Assembly (NCBI RefSeq): GCF_004216755.1
Contig: NZ_SGWZ01000002.1
Coordinates: 186,001-250,000, forward strand
Length of the DNA stretch: 64,000 bases
Reading direction: 5' to 3'
From: Kerstersia gyiorum
Lineage (GTDB): Bacteria > Pseudomonadota > Gammaproteobacteria > Burkholderiales > Burkholderiaceae_B
Shown: one piece after another, positions 15,524-24,733 of the stretch
Layout: the number at the start of each line of letters is the position of its first letter
Position numbering within the stretch: position 1 is the stretch's first letter
The notes under the pieces: model-generated
The model's input: only the letters and a program-made list of their open reading frames with translations
The model's database searches: none
What the model was told of the DNA's origin: nothing
Program-made: the position numbers and the translations under genes

Positions 15524-16003
15524 TCAGGCCGCCGCGGGTTGCGGTGGGTGGTTCGGATGCCCTGGGCCGTCGGGGTCGTTGTCGGCCTCCGGGCGTCCGC
15601 GCAATGGTGCCAGGCCGAGTGCCAGCCGCAATCGCTGGCAATCCGGGTTGGGGCTGCCGTCTGCCTCCCAGAGGCTGAATTCGCGGCAGGGGCTGGGGCG
15701 CTGGGAGTAGATGGCACAGGATATGCCTGGTTCGCCCACGGTGCCCTGCAAGGCCACGCAGCGTACGGGGGCGTGCTCGGTACCTTTCATGCAGACGCGA
15801 TGCGGCGTGACGGGCGTGGTCAGTTCAGCCGGTACCCAGCCGCCGTTGGGGCCGTCGAGTTCGCCGAAGTAGAAAGAGACGCGGAAATGGGAGCAGCAGG
15901 CGCCGCAGTGCAGGCAGGGGTTGCTGTCGGGGTTGTCGTCGCGGAATTCCGATGGAGCGAGATCGGGCAGCGGTAGCGGCGTGTAGGTGAAGCGATTGCT
16001 CAT
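15524..16003 (-). CDS. YkgJ-family cysteine-cluster protein
   Basis: A 159-residue protein with the YkgJ CxxCxxCC arrangement: Cys30, Cys33, Cys36 and Cys37 in NPCLHCGACCSHFRVSF. More cysteines follow in VCMKG, VRCVAL, ISCAIY and SPCREFS, the usual set of a putative metal-binding cluster. The proline-rich tail (DNDPDGPGHPNHPPQP) is probably disordered. The family may bind zinc or an iron-sulfur cluster; no biochemical role is established that I can name. It sits 104 bases upstream of the NlpD-like gene on the same strand; cotranscription is possible but unproven. Confidence 0.88.
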   Translation of the reverse strand: MSNRFTYTPLPLPDLAPSEFRDDNPDSNPCLHCGACCSHFRVSFYFGELDGPNGGWVPAELTTPVTPHRVCMKGTEHAPVRCVALQGTVGEPGISCAIYSQRPSPCREFSLWEADGSPNPDCQRLRLALGLAPLRGRPEADNDPDGPGHPNHPPQPAAA

Positions 16004-16187
16004 GATCGGTAAGGCGCCAGCCCTGCAACTGCCCGTGCGCCTGGGGTAGACGGGAGCAGATTTTATTGCGAGGCGCCTTGCCGGAAAATATTTTTCTGCA
16101 TCGCCGCCCGGGAGATGTGTGCGGTCGCCGCAACACTCCCTGGCGGAGCGGCCTGGCGCCTGGGCGCCAGCCGAATTCAGGCGGTAT

Positions 16188-17690
16188 TTAGATCAGGCCG
16201 AGCCAGCGCCAGTAGGTCATGCCGAACAGCAGCATCAGCAGGTAACCGACGATGGTGATGATGATCCCTACCTTGGCGAACTGACGGGCATTGAAGGTAT
16301 CGGTGCCCAGGCACACCATGTTCTGCGGCGCGTTGATGGGCAGGATGAAGCCGTAGCTCACGACAAAGCCCAGCAGCATTGCCATGCCCAGGCGGTTGAA
16401 TTCGCCAGGCAGGGTTTGCAGCACGGTGATGAGGATGGGCAGCATCGCGGATGTCAGTGCGGTGGCGCTGGCGAAGCCCAGGTGGATGACGATCAGGAAG
16501 GCCGCCAGAATGGCGAAGATCGCCAGCGGGCCAATCTGGTCCAGGCCGGTGTGGTTCACCACTTGGGCGCCCAGCCACTGGCCGGCTTGTGTGCTGAGCA
16601 GGGCCGTGCCCAGGCTGATGCCCACACCGAACACGATGACCGTGCCCCAGGGAATGCGGGATTGCACATCCTTCCATGTCATGATGCCCACCCGCGGCAG
16701 CATCAGCAGGACCAGGCCGGCGTATGTCGTGGTGGTGGTGTCCAGGTTGTGCAGCTTGTTTTCCGTGGCCCAGGCCAGCAGCAGCAGGATGGAAACACCC
16801 ATCAGGCGCTTTTGCGCACTGGTGGTCGGGCCCAGCGCTTGCAGCGAATCCTGCACTGCCTTGTCGCCGCCGGGTACCTGATCGGTTTCGGGCGGCAGCA
16901 GCTTGAGCACTACGACCAGCAAAACCAGCGACATCAGCACTGACCACGGCGCGCCAGCGATAAGCCAGTCGCCCCAACTGACGCGTTCGCCGAGGATTTG
17001 CTGCATGAAGCCGGCCGTCAGCAGGTTCTGTGCCGCTGCGGTCTGGATGCCGACGTTCCAGATGCTGGTGGCCTGGGCGACCACGATCATGATGCCGGCT
17101 GCGATATTGGAACGCTTGTCGACGCCAAAGGCCGCGATGACGCCCATCATGATGGGAACCACGCAGGCACTGCGCGCGGTCGCGCTGGGCACGACCAGGC
17201 TGAGGATGATGGTGACTGCGATGGCACCGATCAGAATGCGGCGGGTGCTGGTGCCTATGCGCGACAGCGTCACGAGCGCGATGCGGCGATCCAGCCCGGT
17301 ATGGGTCATGGCGGCAGCAATGAAAAGGGCACCAGCCACCAGCGCCAGCGCACTGTTGGAAAAGCCCTGCAGCGCCATATTGATGGCCGACGATGTGCCG
17401 ATCAGCGTATCCGGATCATTGATTTTCGGCGCAGTGCCCAGCAGCACCGCCATGAGCGCCGTGATCATGATGGCGCTGGCTTCGTACGACACCGCTTCGG
17501 TGATCCAGACCACCACGGCAAACACGAGGATGGCCAGCATGCGGTGCCCGGCAATGGGCAGGTCTGCCGGGGTCGGCAGCAACAGTACCGCGATCATCGC
17601 GATGATGCCGCCGATGAAGGCAATAGGCATGGGTTTGGGAGGGGCTTGGCCGGCGGTGGCGGCCGGGGGAGGGGCTGGCGAGACGCTCAT
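16188..17690 (-). CDS. DASS/SLC13-family anion:sodium symporter
   Basis: A 500-residue inner-membrane carrier with about 12 hydrophobic segments. Landmarks are HRMLAILVFAVVVWITEAVSY near the N-terminus, the SNSALALVAGALFIAAA helix, the conserved NxS/T-like turn in PSATARSACVVPIMM, and the second-half SATALTSAMLPILI and PINAPQNMVCLGTDTF motifs. Family members import C4-dicarboxylates, citrate, sulfate or tricarballylate with sodium. The two inverted structural repeats each end in a re-entrant SNT-like loop. The substrate is not evident: no dicarboxylate sensor or catabolic genes adjoin. Divergent from argG. Confidence 0.88.
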   Translation of the reverse strand: MSVSPAPPPAATAGQAPPKPMPIAFIGGIIAMIAVLLLPTPADLPIAGHRMLAILVFAVVVWITEAVSYEASAIMITALMAVLLGTAPKINDPDTLIGTSSAINMALQGFSNSALALVAGALFIAAAMTHTGLDRRIALVTLSRIGTSTRRILIGAIAVTIILSLVVPSATARSACVVPIMMGVIAAFGVDKRSNIAAGIMIVVAQATSIWNVGIQTAAAQNLLTAGFMQQILGERVSWGDWLIAGAPWSVLMSLVLLVVVLKLLPPETDQVPGGDKAVQDSLQALGPTTSAQKRLMGVSILLLLAWATENKLHNLDTTTTTYAGLVLLMLPRVGIMTWKDVQSRIPWGTVIVFGVGISLGTALLSTQAGQWLGAQVVNHTGLDQIGPLAIFAILAAFLIVIHLGFASATALTSAMLPILITVLQTLPGEFNRLGMAMLLGFVVSYGFILPINAPQNMVCLGTDTFNARQFAKVGIIITIVGYLLMLLFGMTYWRWLGLI

Positions 17691-17882
17691 GCGACGGCTC
17701 CTTTTGCAACAGGGAAATGGGAATGAGTCCGGGGCAAGTGTACGCCGGGGCGGGGGCAGCGTCGCGTGCCGGATGTGACAGACATTTGGCCTGGATCATG
17801 GCGGATGGAGTTTCCTGCCGCCGTGTGCAGCCGTTTGTCGTGCCCGGCACAGGGCGTGGCAGGGCGCAGCGGATGGCGGGCC

Positions 17883-17912
17883 TTGGGCAAGGCGGGGGAA
17901 TCGCTCTACAAT
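17883..17912 (+). promoter_or_regulatory. Candidate argG promoter in the 363-base transporter/argG spacer
   Basis: TTGGGC and TACAAT separated by 18 bases match a sigma-70 promoter moderately well, about 140 bases before the argG ATG. The rest of the 17691-18053 spacer shows no frame with coding character and no clear ArgR box. Confidence 0.4.
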
Positions 17913-18053
17913 GTCTCTCTTGTGCATCATGGCGGCCAGCGGTCGCAGGCGCGCCGCGGCATGTTCGCCAGCGAGCATATTCCTGCTTCTTCCTGCTATC
18001 GGTCGCCTTGCTGTTCCGGCTGTTTTTTCTACTTCTGACTGCTTTCCTGCACC

Positions 18054-19391
18054 ATGGCAACCATCCTTCAGCATATTCCCGTCGGCCAGAAGGTCGGCAT
18101 CGCTTTCTCCGGCGGACTGGACACCAGCGCGGCACTGCACTGGATGCGCGCCAAGGGCGCCGTTCCTTACGCTTATACGGCCAACCTGGGCCAGCCCGAT
18201 GAAACCGATTACGAAGACATCCCGCGCCGCGCGATGCAGTACGGCGCCGAGGCTGCCCGCCTGATCGACTGCCGTGCCCAGCTGGCCGCCGAGGGCGTGG
18301 CTGCACTGCAAGCCGGTGCTTTCCATATTTCGTCTGCCGGTGCTACGTATTTCAATACCACCCCCATCGGCCGCGCTGTGACCGGTACGATGCTGGTTGC
18401 CGCGATGAAGGAAGATGGCGTCAATATCTGGGGCGACGGCAGCACCTTCAAGGGCAACGATATCGAGCGTTTCTACCGTTATGGCCTGCTGACCAACCCG
18501 GCGCTGAAGATCTACAAGCCCTGGCTGGACCAGGACTTCATCGACGAGCTGGGCGGCCGCGCCGAAATGTCCGAGTACATGAATCAGGCTGGCTTCGCCT
18601 ACAAGATGAGCGCCGAAAAGGCCTATTCGACCGATTCGAACATGTTGGGTGCTACCCACGAAGCCAAGGACCTGGAGCACCTGGATACCGGTATCCATAT
18701 CGTCCAGCCGATCATGGGCGTGGCGTTCTGGCGCGACGAAGTCGTGATCAAGCGTGAGGAAGTGACGATCCGCTTTGAGGAAGGCGTGCCGGTGGCGATC
18801 AATGGCGAAACCTTCGGCGACCTGGTGGAACTGATCCTGGAAGCCAACCGCATCGGCGGCCGTCACGGCCTGGGCATGAGCGACCAGATCGAGAACCGCA
18901 TCATCGAAGCCAAGAGCCGCGGCATCTACGAGGCACCGGGGCTGGCGCTGCTGTTCATCGCCTATGAGCGCCTGGTGAACGGTATTCACAACGAAGACAC
19001 CATCGAACAGTACCGTGAAAACGGCCGTCGCTTGGGTCGTTTGCTGTACCAGGGCCGTTGGTTCGACCCGCAGGCCATCATGCTGCGCGAAGCCAGCCAA
19101 CGCTGGGTGGCACGCGCCGTGACCGGTGAAGTGACGCTGGAACTGCGCCGTGGCAATGACTATTCCATCCTCAATACGGTCTCGCCCAACCTGACGTATC
19201 AGCCCGAGCGCCTGAGCATGGAAAAAGTGGAAGATGCGCCGTTCTCGCCGGCCGACCGTATCGGTCAACTGACGATGCGCAACCTGGACATCGTTGATAC
19301 CCGCGACAAGCTTATGATCTACACGCAGTCCGGTCTGCTGCTGCCTGCCGGCGCCGGCGTGCCGCAACTGAAGGATGGCCGCGAGGAGTAA
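18054..19391 (+). CDS. argG: Argininosuccinate synthase
   Basis: A 445-residue enzyme joining citrulline and aspartate with ATP to make argininosuccinate, the penultimate step in arginine synthesis. The N-type ATP pyrophosphatase P-loop is SGGLDTS at residues 19-25. The length and the internal motifs (HISSAGATYFNTTPIGRAVTGT split by conserved glycine, WGDGSTFKGNDIERFYRYG) place it in the longer Escherichia coli-like ArgG subgroup, not the 400-residue type. Monocistronic: it has its own promoter region and a strong terminator. Confidence 0.97.
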   Translation: MATILQHIPVGQKVGIAFSGGLDTSAALHWMRAKGAVPYAYTANLGQPDETDYEDIPRRAMQYGAEAARLIDCRAQLAAEGVAALQAGAFHISSAGATYFNTTPIGRAVTGTMLVAAMKEDGVNIWGDGSTFKGNDIERFYRYGLLTNPALKIYKPWLDQDFIDELGGRAEMSEYMNQAGFAYKMSAEKAYSTDSNMLGATHEAKDLEHLDTGIHIVQPIMGVAFWRDEVVIKREEVTIRFEEGVPVAINGETFGDLVELILEANRIGGRHGLGMSDQIENRIIEAKSRGIYEAPGLALLFIAYERLVNGIHNEDTIEQYRENGRRLGRLLYQGRWFDPQAIMLREASQRWVARAVTGEVTLELRRGNDYSILNTVSPNLTYQPERLSMEKVEDAPFSPADRIGQLTMRNLDIVDTRDKLMIYTQSGLLLPAGAGVPQLKDGREE

Positions 19392-19460
19392 CTTCCTGCG
19401 CTATCCATGCCGGATGCCCCGCTATGTAGTGGGGGCCGGCAGCGGTTGGGCTGAATGCCA

Positions 19461-19494
19461 AAAGCCTGCTTCTTTGTGGAAGCAGGCTTTTTTG
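19461..19494 (+). terminator. Intrinsic terminator of argG
   Basis: Twelve-base perfect stem AAAGCCTGCTTC/GAAGCAGGCTTT with a six-base loop and a run of T, 70 bases after the stop. Confidence 0.95.
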
Positions 19495-19979
19495 TTGGGC
19501 GGCCGAACAGGGGAAATGGGGCCGGTTCCCGGCGTGGCAAGGTGGCGGAAAGTGTGGGGGGCTTGCTGGTGGGAGCGGGCGACGGGGGGGCGTTGTCCAC
19601 TCATTGGCCGGTTAACGATGGGTGTAGTGATAGGCGAGTGGGCGTACGCATTTAACGACGCCGCAGGCCGTTTGGCAGGCGTGCTGTTTTTGTCACCTGA
19701 TAGCTGTGTTTTTATACAGTGATTGTCTATGATGGTGAGGTTGCCAGATCAGCAATTGCCATATTTTCTGATATGTCCAGTTGGCAATGATGAATGGAAT
19801 TTCCCTGAAGTTCTCAGGTACTTGCGCTTTATCTACAGAATTTTCACAGGATCGCCATGTATTTTCCTTCCCTCTTGCCAAGCGTTTCGTGTTTTTTTCT
19901 GAAATCACCGGATCGGCCTTATCGGGCGAAAGGATGGCGGGTAGATTGCAGCCATCAACGGCCTTTCCCCGCAGATGTG
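19495..19979. other. AT-rich intergenic region before the NarL-type regulator
   Basis: A 485-base stretch without coding character. From about 19690 it becomes markedly AT-rich compared with its surroundings. It holds a spaced inverted repeat TTGCCA (19741-19746)/TGGCAA (19782-19787) and a small CCTGA-TCAGG hairpin. It probably carries the promoter of the downstream regulator gene; the low GC is unusual for this chromosome. Confidence 0.4.
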
Positions 19980-20642
19980 ATGCACACGATTCTCATTATA
20001 GAAAAACTGCCTGTCGTGCGTCTTGGCGTGCGCAACCTCCTGGTCAATAGCGGCTTCCCGCACGAGATTATCGAGTCGGTCAGTCTCCAGGCGGTGCCTG
20101 CAGAGCTCAGCAACCCGGTGTCCCTGATCATCATTGATCCCGCACAGGCCAGCGAAAGCGGCGACCGCCTGGTTTACCGCATTCGGCGCCGTTTCCCCGG
20201 CGTGCCGGTGCTGTTTTTCTGCGGTCGGGATATCGACATCTATTCCCCGCTCGCTGTCCGGCTGGGAATCAGCGGCTTCATTGCCAAGGACGGTGATGAA
20301 GCCACGGTTGCCGCAGCGGTACGCATGGTCCTGGCCGGCATGCAGTGTTTCCCGGTACTGGACCCTGCGGCAGTTGAGCGGCCGCGCTACCACGACCTGT
20401 CCCGCTTGTCGGTGCGCGAGCTGGCGGTGCTGCGGCTGTTGCGCCAGGGAATGCGCAACAAGGAAGTATCGGGTCGGCTCTGCCTCAGCGAGAAAACCGT
20501 GAGCGCGCACAAGCAGAACTTGTTTCGCAAGCTGGGCGTGCGTTCCGTCCTGCAGATATCCATCGCGCCAGAAGAAGAAAACAACCAGCCCCTGCGTCTG
20601 GAAAACGTGGCGTCCGAACCCGCAGGGACACCGCAATCCTGA
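19980..20642 (+). CDS. NarL/FixJ-type response regulator with atypical receiver
   Basis: A 220-residue protein: receiver-like domain (1-120) and LuxR helix-turn-helix (about 140-200: LSVRELAVLRLLRQGMRNKEVSGRLCLSEKTVSAHKQNLFRKLGV), the layout of BvgA. ATG 19980 gives MHTILIIEKLPVVRLGVRNLL. In true receivers the first strand ends in two acidic residues for magnesium; here it ends Glu-Lys. The presumed phospho-acceptor Asp is in SLIIIDPAQ, and the conserved lysine in GFIAKD is kept. No histidine kinase gene is next to it. It may be a phosphorylation-independent or weakly phosphorylated regulator. Confidence 0.88.
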   Translation: MHTILIIEKLPVVRLGVRNLLVNSGFPHEIIESVSLQAVPAELSNPVSLIIIDPAQASESGDRLVYRIRRRFPGVPVLFFCGRDIDIYSPLAVRLGISGFIAKDGDEATVAAAVRMVLAGMQCFPVLDPAAVERPRYHDLSRLSVRELAVLRLLRQGMRNKEVSGRLCLSEKTVSAHKQNLFRKLGVRSVLQISIAPEEENNQPLRLENVASEPAGTPQS

Positions 20643-20879
20643 GAGCAGGCGGAGTTGAGGGCTGGCGTGCGATCGGGATGGACGGAAGCAGGCAGATGGA
20701 CAACAGGCAGGCAGTGGGCAGTAGACCATACGCCAGGCAACGGTTAGGCGTCATACAGATAGGCAGCCAGGCCGTTGGCCAGACTGCTGCAGAGGCGTTC
20801 TGCAAGGCGTGGCAAGGGCTGTTCCGCGACAGGAGCGCAGTCATTGCAATGATTTTTCTAATTTTTTTGTGTGGTGATC
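20643..20879. other. Intergenic region, no gene seen
   Basis: A 237-base stretch after the regulator gene. Frames here lack family similarity and codon periodicity. No strong hairpin is seen directly after the regulator stop. Confidence 0.45.
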
Positions 20880-20971
20880 GTGATCGGCAAGGCAGCATGC
20901 ATAATCAGTACCGGTCGCAAGCGGTGCCTATGACGCAAGCGGCCCGGCACTCGTATGGGTGCCGTTTTTTT
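20880..20971 (+). ncRNA. Candidate small RNA upstream of tig
   Basis: A free-standing intrinsic terminator (20945-20971) closes a stretch with no gene, 300 bases after the preceding stop. Before it lies an AT-rich promoter-like segment TTGCAATGATTTTTCTAATT (20844-20863) and two copies of CGCAAGCGG. This layout fits a short Hfq-type transcript of about 80-95 bases. It could instead be the delayed terminator of the upstream regulator. Confidence 0.25.
20945..20971 (+). terminator. Intrinsic terminator in the regulator/tig spacer
   Basis: CGGCAC and GTGCCG pair across an eight-base loop, followed by TTTTTTT. Confidence 0.85.
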
Positions 20972-21145
20972 GCCTGAAGTTTTTCCAGAAAGTCGGTCGC
21001 AATACGTAAATTCAGAGGGAAACGCCAGAAAAACGGCCAGGAAACCGCTTCGTTTTGGGTTGGTACGATGCTCTTTCTAGTTTCCGGTAAAATGCTCTGC
21101 TAAGCTTTCCGCTTTCACTTCATACTTCAGAAAAATAGGTTTTTC

Positions 21146-22459
21146 ATGCAGCCTGTGGTTGAAACCCTCTCCGGCCTCGAGCGCCGTATTGATCTGGCCG
21201 TTACTGTGGCCGATATCGAAAAGGAAGTGCAGGCGCAAATCAAGCGTCTTGCCCGCACGGCCAAGCTGCCGGGCTTCCGTCCTGGCAAAGTGCCCCTGAA
21301 CCTGCTTGAGCGCAGCCACGGCCCCAGCATCCGCTACGATGCCATCAATGCCGAAGTTGGCCGTGCATTCGAACAAGCCGTCCGCGCCGCTGAACTGCGC
21401 GTGGCTGGCCAGCCCACCCTCGAGCCCAAGGCCGAAGGTGAAGGCCAGGAAGGCGTGCTGGCGTTCAGCGCCACCTTCGAGGTCTATCCCGAAGTCAAGA
21501 TTCCCGAGCTGGGTGCGCTGGAAATCAAGCGCACGCTGGCAGAAGTCGGCGACGCCGAAGTCGACCGCACCATTGAAGTGCTGCGCAAGCAGCGCGCGAC
21601 CTACGAAGCTCGTGAAGACCGCGCTGCGGCTGACGACGACCGTGTCACGCTGGACTTCAGCGGCAGCATCGACGGCGAACTGTTCGAAGGCGGCCAAGCG
21701 ACCGACTTCCCCTTCGTGCTGGGCCAGGGCCGCATGCTGCCCGAGTTCGAAACCGCCGTGCGCGGCCTGAAGGCTGGCGAAACCAAGACCTTCCCGCTGG
21801 CCTTCCCGGAAGACTACCCGGGCAAGGAAGTGGCAGGCAAGACGGCAGAATTCACCATCACGGTGAAGGAAGTGGCTGAGCCCGTACTGCCGGAACTGAA
21901 CGCCGAGTTCGCGACATCGCTGGGCCAGGCTGAAGGCGACGTCGCCAAGCTGCGCGAAGACATCCGCGTCAACCTGGAACGTGAAGTCAAGCTGCGCGCC
22001 CAGGGCCGCACCAAGTCCAGCGTGATGGACGCCCTGGTCGCTGCCGCCGAATTCGACGTGCCGAAGTCTCTGGTCAACCAGGATGCCCAAGGCCGTGTAC
22101 AAGCTGCTCGCGAAGACCTGAAGCAACGAGGCGTGCCCAATGCTGATTCGCTCAACATTCCGGTCGAAGCGTTTGCCGACGAATCTGCACGCCGTGTCCG
22201 TCTGGGCCTGCTGGTGTCCGAACTGGTGAAGCAGGTTGGCCTGCAAGCCAAGCCGGAGCAGGTTCGTGCCCGCATCGAAGAGTTCGCCCAGAACTACGAG
22301 CAGCCTGCACAGGTCGTTGCCTACTACCTGGCCGACAAGCAGCGCCGTGGTGAAATCGAAGCGGTGGTGGTCGAGGACAACGTGGTTGAACACATCCTGT
22401 CCCAAGCCAAGGTTACCGACGAAAACGTGTCTTTCGAGCAATTGATGGGAACAGCCTGA
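21146..22459 (+). CDS. tig: Trigger factor
   Basis: A 437-residue ribosome-associated chaperone with peptidyl-prolyl isomerase activity. The ribosome-docking signature GFRPGKVP lies at about residues 45-52, the FKBP domain at about 150-240 (RVTLDFSGSIDGELFEGG, FVLGQGRMLPEFETAV, LAFPEDYPGKEVAGKTAEF), and the helical chaperone arms follow. It binds nascent chains at the exit tunnel. It heads the classical tig-clpP-clpX-lon block: its stop is one base from the clpP ATG, so the first two genes are coupled. Confidence 0.97.
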   Translation: MQPVVETLSGLERRIDLAVTVADIEKEVQAQIKRLARTAKLPGFRPGKVPLNLLERSHGPSIRYDAINAEVGRAFEQAVRAAELRVAGQPTLEPKAEGEGQEGVLAFSATFEVYPEVKIPELGALEIKRTLAEVGDAEVDRTIEVLRKQRATYEAREDRAAADDDRVTLDFSGSIDGELFEGGQATDFPFVLGQGRMLPEFETAVRGLKAGETKTFPLAFPEDYPGKEVAGKTAEFTITVKEVAEPVLPELNAEFATSLGQAEGDVAKLREDIRVNLEREVKLRAQGRTKSSVMDALVAAAEFDVPKSLVNQDAQGRVQAAREDLKQRGVPNADSLNIPVEAFADESARRVRLGLLVSELVKQVGLQAKPEQVRARIEEFAQNYEQPAQVVAYYLADKQRRGEIEAVVVEDNVVEHILSQAKVTDENVSFEQLMGTA

Positions 22460-22460
22460 C

Positions 22461-23108
22461 ATGCAGCGATTTACCGATTTCTATGCGTCCATGTACGGCG
22501 GCTCGTCCGTCACGCCCACCGGGCTGGGCTACATCCCCATGGTCGTCGAGCAGTCCGGGCGCGGCGAGCGTTCGTACGACATCTATTCGCGCCTGCTGAA
22601 GGAGCGTCTGGTGTTTCTTGTCGGTCCCGTGAACGACAACAGCGCCAACCTGATCGTCGCCCAGTTGCTGTTCCTGGAATCGGAAAATCCTGACAAGGAC
22701 ATCTCCCTCTACATCAACTCGCCTGGCGGGTCGGTGTATGCAGGCATGGCCATCTTTGACACTATGCAGTTCGTCAAGCCTGATGTCTCCACGCTGTGCA
22801 CTGGCCTGGCGGCCAGCATGGGTGCGTTCCTGCTGGCAGCGGGTAAGCGCGGCAAGCGCTTCTCGCTGCCCAATTCGCGCATCATGATCCACCAGCCCTC
22901 TGGTGGCGCGCAAGGACAGGCTACCGATATCCAGATCCAGGCGCGTGAAATCCTCGACCTGCGTGGTCGCCTGAACCGCATTCTGGCTGACAACACGGGG
23001 CAACCCGTGGAGCGTATCGAGGTCGATACCGAGCGCGATAACTTCATGTCCGCGGAAGATGCTGCGGCCTATGGCTTGATCGACAAGGTATTGAGTACGC
23101 GGGAATGA
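22461..23108 (+). CDS. clpP: ATP-dependent Clp protease proteolytic subunit
   Basis: A 215-residue S14 serine peptidase that forms the tetradecameric chamber used with ClpX or ClpA. The catalytic triad is Ser119 (LAASMGAFLLAAG), His144 (MIHQPSG) and Asp193 (EVDTERDNFMS). The N-terminus (about 15-20 residues) probably includes a short propeptide removed on maturation. It follows trigger factor by one base and precedes clpX by 163 bases, which hold a hairpin and a structured repeat that could uncouple clpX expression. Confidence 0.97.
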   Translation: MQRFTDFYASMYGGSSVTPTGLGYIPMVVEQSGRGERSYDIYSRLLKERLVFLVGPVNDNSANLIVAQLLFLESENPDKDISLYINSPGGSVYAGMAIFDTMQFVKPDVSTLCTGLAASMGAFLLAAGKRGKRFSLPNSRIMIHQPSGGAQGQATDIQIQAREILDLRGRLNRILADNTGQPVERIEVDTERDNFMSAEDAAAYGLIDKVLSTRE

Positions 23109-23116
23109 TTCTCGTC

Positions 23117-23144
23117 GTCCCGGCTGCCTGATGGTGGCCGGGAC
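23117..23144 (+). other. Hairpin after clpP, no U tract
   Basis: GTCCCGGC and GCCGGGAC form a perfect eight-pair stem with a 12-base loop starting eight bases after the clpP stop. Without a T run it is more likely an RNA-stability or processing element than a full terminator. Confidence 0.4.
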
Positions 23145-23187
23145 GCGGGCTGTGCCATGAAGGGCAGCCTGTCGCGAGACATGTTTA

Positions 23188-23255
23188 ATATGGAGCCGAA
23201 GGCTCCCCCCGAGTGGTGTCGGAGAACGTCTGGCCATCGGGCCGGAGTTCTTCAC
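23188..23255 (+). repeat. Dispersed structured element, copy A (5' leader of clpX)
   Basis: Bases 23206-23255 match 44408-44457 at 43 of 50 positions without gaps, and similarity extends to about 23188 with one gap. It contains GGAGCC-GAA-GGCTCC, then a stem GAAC/TCTGGCC paired with GGCCGGA/GTTC around ATCG. It ends 16 bases before the clpX ATG, so it lies in the leader and could affect translation. Element family not recognised. Confidence 0.6.
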
Positions 23256-23271
23256 TACCGATACAGAGTCC

Positions 23272-24555
<1,284 letters not shown>

Positions 24556-24570
24556 GAGTGTCGATAGGGC

Positions 24571-24601
24571 ATGAAAACCCTCTGCTTTGGAGGGTTTTCA
24601 T
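24571..24601. terminator. Terminator-like hairpin between clpX and lon
   Basis: Perfect 12-base inverted repeat ATGAAAACCCTC/GAGGGTTTTCAT with a seven-base loop, whose A and T runs are inside the stem, so it can act in both directions. Confidence 0.7.
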
Positions 24602-24620
24602 GAAAATTCAGGCCACCGGG

Positions 24621-24648
24621 CTTGTATTTTCCGATATCGTCTCCATCT
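24621..24648 (+). promoter_or_regulatory. Sigma-32-like heat-shock promoter of lon
   Basis: CTTGTAT (24621-24627), a 13-base spacer and CTCCATCT (24641-24648) match the sigma-32 consensus CTTGAAA-N11-16-CCCCATnT with few differences. It lies about 85 bases before the lon ATG, and lon is a heat-shock gene in other proteobacteria. Confidence 0.55.
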
Positions 24649-24733
24649 CTGACTCATCACAGGAAGCAGGCGGCAGCACGCCGTCGTCCCATACGCTTCC
24701 CGAACTACAGTTTCTCTCCGAGGAAGCCTAATC

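Noticed and set aside
17796..19367. Long open frame antisense to argG (about 520 codons)
   Set aside because: It mirrors argG codon bias in a high-GC genome, has no family similarity, and argG is certain.
20678..20977. 99-codon frame upstream of tig
   Set aside because: Composition is not protein-like and it runs through an intrinsic terminator.
21077..22462. Open frame antisense to trigger factor
   Set aside because: Mirror of tig with no family similarity and no ribosome site.
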